From NCBI RefSeq assembly GCF_003601985.1, contig NZ_QZXA01000007.1, forward strand, positions 248,001 through 312,000: DNA of 64,000 bases, given 5' to 3'. The position numbers were made by a program, and so were the translations under genes. Shown in pieces: positions 51,003 through 58,814 of this stretch; positions within the stretch are counted from its first letter, which is position 1; each line of letters begins with the position of its first letter. The stretch comes from Mesorhizobium jarvisii (GTDB taxonomy: Bacteria > Pseudomonadota > Alphaproteobacteria > Rhizobiales > Rhizobiaceae). The notes under the pieces were generated by a model. It searched no databases and had not been told where the DNA came from. It saw only the letters and a program-made list of their open reading frames with translations.

Positions 51003-51037
51003 GAAAAAGGCGTCGTGATCGTCGCGAGGCCTTTTTC
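51003..51037 (+). terminator. hairpin between cfa and the UPF0060 gene
   Basis: GAAAAAGGC (51003-51011) pairs with GCCTTTTTC (51029-51037) around a 17-nt loop. The T run touches the ATG of the next gene at 51038, and the GAGG that could serve as its ribosome site sits at the loop/stem boundary. It may end cfa transcripts or limit UPF0060 translation. Confidence 0.5.
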
Positions 51038-51361
51038 ATGACTTATCTCCTCTATGCCGCCACGGCGCTCGCCGAGATCGCCGGCTGTTTTTCGGTATGG
51101 GCCTGGTGGCGGCTGGAAAGATCGCCCTTGTGGCTGGCGCCAGGCTTCGTCTCGCTGCTTTTGTTCGCCTGGCTTCTGGCGCTGGTCGACACCAATGCCG
51201 CGGGCCGAGCCTATGCCGCTTATGGCGGCATCTACATCGCTGCCTCGCTGGCCTGGCTGTGGCTGGTGGAAGGCGTGCGGCCCGACCGCTGGGATCTTGC
51301 TGGCGCCGCACTGTGCATAGCCGGCGCGTCGCTCATCGTGCTCGCACCGCGAGGAGCATAG
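51038..51361 (+). CDS. UPF0060 (YnfA-like) membrane protein
   Basis: A 107-aa inner-membrane protein with four helices and the UPF0060 signatures LAEIAGCFSVWAWWRL, RAYAAYGGIYIAASLAWLW and WDLAGAALCIAGA. YnfA proteins are small DMT-superfamily members proposed to act as small multidrug-resistance-like efflux dimers; the function here is not established. It precedes the Rsm22 gene by one base. Confidence 0.9.
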   Translation: MTYLLYAATALAEIAGCFSVWAWWRLERSPLWLAPGFVSLLLFAWLLALVDTNAAGRAYAAYGGIYIAASLAWLWLVEGVRPDRWDLAGAALCIAGASLIVLAPRGA

Positions 51362-51362
51362 C

Positions 51363-52334
51363 GTGGAACTGCCGGCCCCTCTTCGACAAGCCGTCGATCG
51401 CATCCTGGAAGAAATCCCGCTGCCTGAACTGAAGCAAGCGGCGAAAACCCTGTCGGACCGCTACCGCGCTGAACTGCGCGACGGCCGCCTGCACATGGCG
51501 CAGGATATGGCGGTCAAAGCCTATCTGGCGACGCGGCTGCCGGCGACCTATGCCGCGGTCCGCGACAGTCTCGACGCACTGAACGCGACCCGGCCGGACT
51601 TCGAGCCGAAAGCCCTGCTCGATGTCGGCGCCGGTCCTGGTACGGTTCTTTGGGCCACCAACGATCTCTGGCCCGATCTCGAACAGGCTGTGCTGTTGGA
51701 AGCGAGTGCCGCGGTGCGCAAGGTCGGCGAGATGCTTGCCGCCGATGCCATCACAACCCGAACCGTCTGGCGTGCCGGCGACGTCACAACAGACCTTGCC
51801 GATCTTCGGCCGGCGGAGCTCGTCACCTGCGCCTATGTGCTGGACGAGATCGTGCCGGCATCGTTGCCCAAAATGGTCGACCGGCTGTGGCAACTGACGA
51901 CAGATACGCTGCTGATCGTCGAGCCGGGCACGCCGGCGGGCTGGCAGCGCATTCTGGCGGTGCGCGCGCAGTTGATCGCCGCCGGGGCGCATCTGCTGGC
52001 GCCTTGTCCGCACGAGGCGCCCTGCCCGCTTACCCCACCCGACTGGTGCCACTTTTCCCGTCGCGTCGCCCGCTCGCGCCTGCACCGGCTGGCCAAGGAC
52101 GCCGATGTTCCGTGGGAAGACGAGAAATTCATCTTTGTCGCCGCGTCGCGCCAGCCGGCCGCCTCGCACGCCGCGCGGGTCATCGCACCGCCGAAATCCG
52201 GTTCGGGCAAGGTTCTGCTCAAGCTTTGCCAGGAAGACGGCACGGCCACGGAGCAACTGTTCACCAAGCGTGACGGCGCCGACTTCAAGCTGGCCCGGCG
52301 GCTCGACTGGGGCGACAGACTGGTGTCCGAATAG
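51363..52334 (+). CDS. Rsm22-family methyltransferase-like protein
   Basis: A 323-aa SAM-fold protein of the small-ribosomal-subunit Rsm22 family, present in alphaproteobacteria and mitochondria. The SAM loop is LLDVGAGPGTVLWAT. LVTCAYVLDEI and LLIVEPGTPAGWQRIL follow. The Cys-rich segment LAPCPHEAPCPLTPPDWCHF fits the iron-sulfur site reported for the mitochondrial homologue METTL17. The role is probably in small-subunit assembly. GTG 51363 is the start, one base after the UPF0060 stop. Confidence 0.87.
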   Translation: MELPAPLRQAVDRILEEIPLPELKQAAKTLSDRYRAELRDGRLHMAQDMAVKAYLATRLPATYAAVRDSLDALNATRPDFEPKALLDVGAGPGTVLWATNDLWPDLEQAVLLEASAAVRKVGEMLAADAITTRTVWRAGDVTTDLADLRPAELVTCAYVLDEIVPASLPKMVDRLWQLTTDTLLIVEPGTPAGWQRILAVRAQLIAAGAHLLAPCPHEAPCPLTPPDWCHFSRRVARSRLHRLAKDADVPWEDEKFIFVAASRQPAASHAARVIAPPKSGSGKVLLKLCQEDGTATEQLFTKRDGADFKLARRLDWGDRLVSE

Positions 52335-52382
52335 AGCGCCACGGCACTCAGACAGCGCCGCCCAAGAAAAATTTCGCAGCCA

Positions 52383-52409
52383 TGTCGAATCCGGGCTGGG
52401 CCGTTCGAC
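52383..52409 (+). promoter_or_regulatory. ECF42-type promoter of the DUF1428-DGPF-sigma operon
   Basis: TGTCGA (52383-52388) and CGAC (52406-52409) are separated by 17 nt. This fits the motif described for ECF42 sigma factors (TGTCGA at -35, CGA/TC at -10). Transcription would begin near 52416, about 60 nt before the first gene. The operon encodes an ECF42 sigma factor, so autoregulation is likely. Confidence 0.65.
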
Positions 52410-52476
52410 CATTGGCGTTCTCGGAGCTTCCGGGAAGCCAAAGCGTCAAGCAGCATCAGCCAACAGGAGAAAGACA

Positions 52477-53190
52477 GTGAACTATATCGCAGGATTTGTC
52501 GCCGCCGTGCCCGCCGCCAGCAAGGAAGCCTATCGCAGGCATGTCACCGAGGCGGCGTCGGTGCTGAAGGAATTCGGCACGACCCGGATGGTTGAAGCCT
52601 GGGGTGACGACGTGCCCGGCGGCAAGACCACCGACTTCAGGCGCGCCGTGAAGGCAACGCCGGACGAGGTCGTCATCTTTTCGTGGCACGAATATCCCGA
52701 CAAGGCAGCGGCGGACGCCGCCTACCACACGATGATGAGCGATCCGCGTCTGGCGAAGATCGTCGCAACGATGCCCTTCGACGGCCAGCGCATGATGATA
52801 GGCGGCTTCGCATCGATCATCGACGAAGGCGCTTCCGGCAAGCCCGGGTATATTGATGGCTCTCTGGTGCCAGTTCCCATCGCCAACAAGGCCGCCTACC
52901 TTGCCGTGGCGTCAAAGCATGCCGCCGTGATCGGGGAATTCGGCGCCACCCGCATCGTCGAAGCCTGGGGCGACGACATCTCCGACGGCGAGGTCACCGA
53001 CTACAGGACAGCGGTGAAGGCGACGGACGGGGAAGCCATCGTCTATTCCTGGGTGGAATGGCCGTCGAAGCAGGTTCGTGACGAAGGCTGGAAGAAGGTG
53101 ATTGCCGATCCGCGCATGTATGCCGACATCATGCCCTACGACAACCATCGAAGGGTCCATGGCGGCTTCGCGCCGATCCGCGACGCCTGA
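52477..53190 (+). CDS. tandem DUF1428-domain protein
   Basis: A 237-aa protein made of two DUF1428 (ferredoxin-like fold) domains in a row. Repeat 1 (residues about 1-118) starts YIAGFVAAVPAASKEAYRRH; repeat 2 (about 122-237) starts YIDGSLVPVPIANKAAYLAV. Both contain RxVEAWGDD, a D-[FY]-R-x-AVKAT segment and a W-x-E-[YW]-P motif. Family members are normally a single domain of about 120 aa. GTG 52477 has AGGAG 7 nt upstream. First gene of the ECF42 operon. The enzymatic role is unknown. Confidence 0.82.
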   Translation: MNYIAGFVAAVPAASKEAYRRHVTEAASVLKEFGTTRMVEAWGDDVPGGKTTDFRRAVKATPDEVVIFSWHEYPDKAAADAAYHTMMSDPRLAKIVATMPFDGQRMMIGGFASIIDEGASGKPGYIDGSLVPVPIANKAAYLAVASKHAAVIGEFGATRIVEAWGDDISDGEVTDYRTAVKATDGEAIVYSWVEWPSKQVRDEGWKKVIADPRMYADIMPYDNHRRVHGGFAPIRDA

Positions 53191-53218
53191 CATCGCAAAT
53201 CAAGACCAGGAAACCATC

Positions 53219-53584
53219 ATGCGCTATGCCTGTCTCATCTACTACCATCCTCAGACACTCTTCGGCGGAAGTCCGCAGGCCAATGCGGCGCTTGCCGAGT
53301 GCGCTGGATACGACGAGGTGCTCAAGGCCAGCGGCCATTTCGTCGCCGCCGAGGCCCTGGTGCTGCCAGAAGAAGCGATGACCTTGCAGGTCCGCGACGG
53401 CAAGATGTCGGCGGTCGACGGCCCGTTCATGGAGACCAAGGAAATGCTGGGCGGGATCATCGTCATCGAGGCCCGCGACCTCAACGAGGCCGTGCGAGTG
53501 GCAAGCGGACATCCTTTGGCCACGATCGGCCACATTGAAGTCCGTCCGGTCGTCGACTTCAGCCAGCCCCGGCCGGTGCTGTGA
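53219..53584 (+). CDS. DGPF-domain (YCII-related) protein
   Basis: A 121-aa protein with the YCII/DGPF fold. It carries the name-giving motif DGPFMETKEMLGG, and RYACLIYYHP at the start. DGPF proteins are the standard partners and targets of ECF42 sigma factors; their biochemical role is unknown. AGGAAA precedes the ATG. The stop overlaps the sigma factor start by 4 nt (GTGA). Confidence 0.9.
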   Translation: MRYACLIYYHPQTLFGGSPQANAALAECAGYDEVLKASGHFVAAEALVLPEEAMTLQVRDGKMSAVDGPFMETKEMLGGIIVIEARDLNEAVRVASGHPLATIGHIEVRPVVDFSQPRPVL

Positions 53585-54834
53585 GCGTCGCCGGCACGCA
53601 TGCCTGCCTGGAGACGGTGTATCGCACCGAGGCGCGGCGCGTGCTGGCGACCTTGATCCGCCTGCTCGGCGGGTTCGACGCGGCGGAGGAGGCCCTACAT
53701 GAGGCCTTTGCCGCCGCCGCCGAGCAATGGCCGCGCCAAGGCCTGCCGGCCAATCCCTATTCCTGGCTGGTCTCGGCCGGCCGCTTCAGAACCATCGATT
53801 GCTGGCGCCGGGAAGCGCGGCTGGCCGGCACTTTGCCGGAACTGTTGGCCTTGAGCGAACAGATAGCGGAACCGATCACGCCTGAAGACATAGCGGACGA
53901 TGAACTGCGGCTCATCTTCGTCTGCTGCCATGCGGCGCTGGCGCCGGACGCACGCATTGCCTTGACCCTGCGCGAGGTGGGCGGCTTGACCACCGAAGAG
54001 ATCGCCCGTGCCTATCTGACGCCGGCGCCGACCATCGCCCAGCGTATCGTTCGGGCCAAGGCAAAGATCCGCGACGAGGCCATCCCCTACGAAGTCCCCG
54101 ACCGCAACCAGTTGCCGGCGCGCCTCGAAAGTGCGTTGCAGGTGATCTACCTGATCTTCAACGAGGGTTACGCGGCAACCCAGGGACCAAGCCTGACGCG
54201 GGCCGATCTGTGCGCCGAGGCGATCCGCCTCGGCCGGCTGGTGGTGGATTTGCTCGACCAGCCCGAAGCACATGGGCTGCTGGCGTTGATGTTGCTGCAT
54301 GAGGCAAGGCGTGCGACGCGGGTCGATGCGAATGGCGACCTCGTCCTGCTCGAAGATCAGGACCGGTCGCTATGGGACCGCGGGCTGATCGGCGAAGCCA
54401 ACGGCCTCATTGGGCGGGCGCTCGCTTCGCGACAGGTTGGACCCTACATCCTCCAGGCGGCCATTGCCTCCATCCACGCGGAAGCGGCGAGGACGGCGGA
54501 CACCGACTGGACCCAGATCGTTGCACTTTATGATGTGCTGGGGCGCGTCGCCGCCTCCCCGGTGGTGACGCTGAACCGTGCCGCCGCCCTTGGCATGCGC
54601 GACGGGCCACAAGCCGGTCTAACGGCGATCGAAGACGTGATGGCACAAGGCAGCCTCGATGGCTACCATCTGGCACACGCGGCGCGGGCCGATATGTTGC
54701 GCAGGTTAGGCCTAGCCGAAGCTGCACGCGCCTCCTACCAGCGGGCGCTGGACCTGACCCGCCAGCCGGCAGAACGACGTTTCCTAGAGACTCGTCTCGA
54801 TCAACTCGCCGAACATCGCACCCTGCGCGACTAG
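53581..54834 (+). CDS. ECF42-group RNA polymerase sigma factor
   Basis: A 417-aa sigma factor. Region 2 (LLGGFDAAEEALHEAFAAAA, NPYSWLVSAGRFRTIDCWRR) and region 4 (LTLREVGGLTTEEIARAYL then TIAQRIVRAKAKIRDE) fill the first 185 aa. A 230-aa C-terminal extension follows, with LIFNEGYAA and TPR-like helices (VVTLNRAAALGMRDGPQAGL), characteristic of ECF42. These sigma factors have no anti-sigma factor; the extension is needed for activity. GTG 53581 overlaps the DGPF gene. A matching promoter lies at 52383-52409. No terminator is evident before dnaB. Confidence 0.92.
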   Translation: MSVAGTHACLETVYRTEARRVLATLIRLLGGFDAAEEALHEAFAAAAEQWPRQGLPANPYSWLVSAGRFRTIDCWRREARLAGTLPELLALSEQIAEPITPEDIADDELRLIFVCCHAALAPDARIALTLREVGGLTTEEIARAYLTPAPTIAQRIVRAKAKIRDEAIPYEVPDRNQLPARLESALQVIYLIFNEGYAATQGPSLTRADLCAEAIRLGRLVVDLLDQPEAHGLLALMLLHEARRATRVDANGDLVLLEDQDRSLWDRGLIGEANGLIGRALASRQVGPYILQAAIASIHAEAARTADTDWTQIVALYDVLGRVAASPVVTLNRAAALGMRDGPQAGLTAIEDVMAQGSLDGYHLAHAARADMLRRLGLAEAARASYQRALDLTRQPAERRFLETRLDQLAEHRTLRD

Positions 54835-55033
54835 ACTCGTCCGACCTTGTTGCAGTGTATTTTCCTGTTTTGTTCCTGATGCAGATTCGCTACGGTCGGC
54901 CGCCTGATTCGAGTCAATCGGGATTCTTTCCACCGATTTTTTTGTGCTGTGAACAAGCAGGAGAGGACGACGAATCTTCACCCGCCCTTAACGTGGTCTG
55001 CTACGGCAAGGTGGGATTGAAATCGGGGATGTC

Positions 55034-56524
55034 ATGGCAGAGGCAGCGCGGAAATTCGGTGTGGCGGAGCAACCGCTCTATCGCGAGGCACCGAACAATA
55101 TCGAGGCCGAGCAGGCGCTGCTCGGCGCGATCCTCGTCAACAACGATGCCTTCTACCGCGTCTCCGACTTCCTGAAGCCAGGCCACTTCTACGAACCCCT
55201 ACATCGCAGGATCTTCGAGATCGCCGCCGAGCTCATCCGCATGGGCAAGGTGGCGACGCCGATCACCTTGAAGACCTTCCTGCCGGCCGACGAAAAGGTC
55301 GGCGACATGACGGTGGCGCAATATATCGTGCGCCTGGCGGTCGAAGCCGTCACCGTCGTCAACGCCACCGACTACGGCCGCGCCATCTATGATTTGGCGA
55401 CGCGCCGCGCGCTGATCACGGTCGGCGAGGACATGGTCAACATCGCCTATGACGCGCCGGTCGACATGTCGCCGTCCGAGCAGATCGAGGACGCCGAGCG
55501 CCGCCTGTTCGAACTGGCCGAAACCGGCCGCTACGATGGCGGCTTCGAGAGCTTCACCGACGCGGTCAAGACGGCCGTCGACATGGCCAACGCGGCCTAT
55601 ATGCGCGACGGCCATCTGTCGGGTCTTGCCACCGGCATGCGCGATCTCGACCGCCGCATGGGCGGCCTGCAATCGTCCGATCTGATCGTGCTTGCCGGAC
55701 GCCCGGGCATGGGCAAGACGTCGCTCGCCACCAACATCGCCTTCAACATCGCCGAGGCTTATGTGCCGGCGCAGCAGGCCGATGGCTCATTCAAGGCGGC
55801 CAATGGCGGCGTGGTCGGGTTCTTTTCGCTCGAAATGTCGTCCGAACAGCTGGCGACCCGTATTATTTCCGAGCAGACGGAAATCTCGTCGTCAAAAATC
55901 CGCCGCGGCGAGATCAGCGAAATGGACTTCGAAAAACTGGTCGCCTGTTCGCAGACCATGCAGAAGATCCCGCTTTTCATCGACCAGACCGGTGGTATTT
56001 CCATTGCGCAGTTGTCGGCCCGCGCGCGTCGCCTGAAGCGCCAGCGCGGCCTCGACCTGATCGTCATCGACTATATCCAGCTGATGCAGGGTTCATCCGC
56101 CAGGGCCTCGCAGAACCGCGTGCAGGAAATCACCGAGATCACCACGGGCCTGAAGGCGCTGGCCAAGGAACTCGCCGTGCCGATCATCGCCCTGTCGCAG
56201 CTGTCGCGTCAGGTCGAAAGCCGCGAGGACAAACGTCCACAGCTCTCCGACTTGCGTGAATCCGGCTCGATCGAGCAGGACGCCGACGTCGTGATGTTCG
56301 TCTATCGCGAGGAGTATTACCTCAAGAACCGCGAGCCGAAGCTTGGCACCGAGGAATACGTCAAGTGGGAAAACGAGATGAACGAGATGCGCGGCAAGGC
56401 CGAGGTGATCGTCGCCAAGCAGCGCCACGGCCCGACAGGCTCGGTAACGCTCGCCTTCCACGGCGAATTCACCCGCTTCTCCGATCTGGCGGAAGAGCAT
56501 CATATTGCGGAGAGGTTTGAGTGA
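55034..56524 (+). CDS. dnaB: replicative DNA helicase
   Basis: A 496-aa hexameric helicase that unwinds DNA at the replication fork. N-terminal domain NIEAEQALLGAILVNNDAFYRV; RecA-like C-terminal domain with Walker A GRPGMGKTSLA (about residues 221-231), FSLEMSSEQLATR, Walker B LIVIDYIQLMQ and LSQLSRQVESREDKRP. No intein. It is followed after 66 nt by radA. Confidence 0.96.
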   Translation: MAEAARKFGVAEQPLYREAPNNIEAEQALLGAILVNNDAFYRVSDFLKPGHFYEPLHRRIFEIAAELIRMGKVATPITLKTFLPADEKVGDMTVAQYIVRLAVEAVTVVNATDYGRAIYDLATRRALITVGEDMVNIAYDAPVDMSPSEQIEDAERRLFELAETGRYDGGFESFTDAVKTAVDMANAAYMRDGHLSGLATGMRDLDRRMGGLQSSDLIVLAGRPGMGKTSLATNIAFNIAEAYVPAQQADGSFKAANGGVVGFFSLEMSSEQLATRIISEQTEISSSKIRRGEISEMDFEKLVACSQTMQKIPLFIDQTGGISIAQLSARARRLKRQRGLDLIVIDYIQLMQGSSARASQNRVQEITEITTGLKALAKELAVPIIALSQLSRQVESREDKRPQLSDLRESGSIEQDADVVMFVYREEYYLKNREPKLGTEEYVKWENEMNEMRGKAEVIVAKQRHGPTGSVTLAFHGEFTRFSDLAEEHHIAERFE

Positions 56525-56590
56525 CCTTTTGAGACAGGCCTCGACCCTTCCAGCACCTTTGTGCACGTATGTGACGGCAGGCCACGCCTG

Positions 56591-57994
56591 ATGGCCAAAT
56601 CGCGCGTCCAGTTCATCTGCCAGAATTGCGGATCGGTGCATCAGCGGTGGGCCGGCAAATGCGATGCCTGCGGCGAATGGAACACGCTGGTCGAGGAAGG
56701 CACCTCTGGCGGCATCGGCTCGGGGCCTGCCAATACGCGCAACGCCCGCAAGGGCCGCGCGGTGGTGCTGACCACCCTTTCCGGCGACATCGAGGACGCG
56801 CCGCGCATCATCTCGGGCATCGGCGAACTCGACCGCGCCACCGGCGGCGGTTTCGTGCGCGGCTCCGCACTTCTGGTCGGCGGCGATCCCGGCATCGGCA
56901 AGTCGACGCTGCTCACCCAGGCTGCCGCTGCGCTGGCGTCGCGAGGTCACCGCATCGTCTATGTCTCGGGCGAAGAAGCCGTCGCGCAGATCAGGCTGAG
57001 GGCGCAGCGGCTCGGCGTCGCCGACACGCCGGTGGAACTGGCGGCCGAGACCAATGTCGAGGACATTCTCGCCACGATCGCCGACGGCAAGCGGCCGGAC
57101 CTGGTCATTCTCGATTCCATCCAGACGCTGTGGACCGACCTTGCCGATTCGGCGCCGGGTACGGTCACCCAGGTGCGCGCCTCCGCCCAGGCGATGATCC
57201 GCTATGCGAAATCCACCGGTGCCGCGATCGTGCTGGTCGGCCATGTCACCAAGGAAGGCCAGATCGCCGGCCCGCGCGTGGTCGAGCACATGGTCGACGG
57301 CGTGCTCTATTTCGAGGGCGAAGGCGGCCACCATTACCGCATCCTGCGCACGGTGAAGAACCGCTTCGGACCGACCGACGAAATCGGCGTCTTCGAAATG
57401 TCGGACAAGGGTTTGCGCGAAGTCTCCAACCCGTCGGAGCTGTTTCTCGGCGAGCGGCATGCCAAGTCTCCGGGTGCCGCCGTTTTCGCCGGTATGGAAG
57501 GCACGAGGCCGGTTCTGGTCGAGATCCAGGCGCTGGTAGCGCAATCCTCGCTCGGCACGCCGCGCCGGGCAGTGGTCGGCTGGGACGGCGCTCGACTGTC
57601 GATGGTGCTGGCGGTGCTGGAGGCGCATTGCGGCGTTCGCTTCGGCCAGCACGACGTCTATCTCAACGTCGCCGGCGGCTATCGCATCAGCGAGCCGGCG
57701 GCCGATCTCGCGGTCGCAGCCGCACTGGTTTCCTCGCTCACCGGTCTTGCCCTTCCCGCCGATTGCGTCTATTTCGGCGAAATCAGCCTTTCGGGTGCTG
57801 TGAGGCCGGTTGCGCATGCGCAGCAGCGCCTCAAGGAAGCCGAAAAGCTGGGTTTTGGTAGCGCGGTTCTGCCCTTGGGCAGCGAGGAACTTGCCGGAGG
57901 GATCGGGGCCGGTGCTTTCCAGCCCACCGAGCTTGCCGACCTCGTGGCACGCATAGCCGGCTCACGTCGAAGCCGCGTGGACGACGAAGAATGA
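56591..57994 (+). CDS. radA: DNA repair protein RadA
   Basis: A 467-aa helicase/branch-migration protein of recombination. N-terminal zinc finger FICQNCGSVHQRWAGKCDACG (two CxxC pairs), Walker A GGDPGIGKSTLL (about residue 96), the RadA-specific KNRFG motif, and a Lon-like C-terminal domain. ATG 56591 is chosen; GTG 56561 is in frame but adds residues foreign to the family. Confidence 0.95.
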   Translation: MAKSRVQFICQNCGSVHQRWAGKCDACGEWNTLVEEGTSGGIGSGPANTRNARKGRAVVLTTLSGDIEDAPRIISGIGELDRATGGGFVRGSALLVGGDPGIGKSTLLTQAAAALASRGHRIVYVSGEEAVAQIRLRAQRLGVADTPVELAAETNVEDILATIADGKRPDLVILDSIQTLWTDLADSAPGTVTQVRASAQAMIRYAKSTGAAIVLVGHVTKEGQIAGPRVVEHMVDGVLYFEGEGGHHYRILRTVKNRFGPTDEIGVFEMSDKGLREVSNPSELFLGERHAKSPGAAVFAGMEGTRPVLVEIQALVAQSSLGTPRRAVVGWDGARLSMVLAVLEAHCGVRFGQHDVYLNVAGGYRISEPAADLAVAAALVSSLTGLALPADCVYFGEISLSGAVRPVAHAQQRLKEAEKLGFGSAVLPLGSEELAGGIGAGAFQPTELADLVARIAGSRRSRVDDEE

Positions 57995-58041
57995 CGCGGC
58001 TCGCCGAGCCGTGAAAAAGAGATCGGAGTGGGGCGAAAGAC

Positions 58042-58710
58042 ATGCCGATTACGCTGCTTGACGGAATCCTGGTCGGCTTCACCCTGGTCTCGGCGATGCT
58101 CGCCATGGTTCGCGGCTTTTCGCGCGAGGTCCTGTCGGTCGTCTCATGGGCGGCAGCGGCGGCGGCGGCTTTCTTCTTCTACAAGCCCGTCCTGCCCTAT
58201 CTGAAGCCCTACATCGAGAATGAGAAGATCGCCATGGCGGCCTCCGCCGGCGTCGTCTTCGTCGTCGCGCTGATTGTCGTCTCCGTCATCACCATGAAGC
58301 TCGCCGACTGGATCATCGATTCGCGGATAGGCGCACTCGACCGCACGCTCGGTTTCCTCTATGGCGCCGCGCGCGGCATCCTGGTCGTCGCGGTGGCGCT
58401 TTTGTTCTTCAACTGGCTGGCCGGCGCCAAGGCCCCGGCCTGGGTGACCGACGCCAAATCACGGCCATTGCTGGAATCGATCGGCGCCAAGATCGAGAAC
58501 CTGCTGCCCGCCGACACCGAAAACGCAATCCTCAAGAAGCTCAGCCCGAAAGCGGGTGGCGAGACTCCGGCCGCCCCGGATGCGCCAGCGGCGGATGTGC
58601 CGGCAACAGGTGACGATGCAAATGCGCCGGCCCCGGACGACAATGACGCTGGCCCCGCGGACAACACAGCCAAGCCAGCACCGGCCGCACCAGCAGCACC
58701 GGCAAACTGA
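58042..58710 (+). CDS. cvpA: CvpA-family membrane protein
   Basis: A 222-aa inner-membrane protein with four N-terminal helices and the CvpA patterns LLDGILVGFTLVSAMLAMVRGFSREVLS and IGALDRTLGFLYGAARG. The family is needed for colicin V production and for envelope integrity in E. coli. The last 60 aa are an Ala/Pro/Asp-rich low-complexity tail. Just upstream of purF, as in many Proteobacteria. Confidence 0.9.
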   Translation: MPITLLDGILVGFTLVSAMLAMVRGFSREVLSVVSWAAAAAAAFFFYKPVLPYLKPYIENEKIAMAASAGVVFVVALIVVSVITMKLADWIIDSRIGALDRTLGFLYGAARGILVVAVALLFFNWLAGAKAPAWVTDAKSRPLLESIGAKIENLLPADTENAILKKLSPKAGGETPAAPDAPAADVPATGDDANAPAPDDNDAGPADNTAKPAPAAPAAPAN

Positions 58711-58814
58711 CCCCCCGAAAGGGCGCCCGAGCAGACGATGGTGTGAACGACTTTACGGCGCGCGTTGCTTTCGACGCGAACCCGCATTATATGGCGATTT
58801 TAGCGGAGCTTAAG

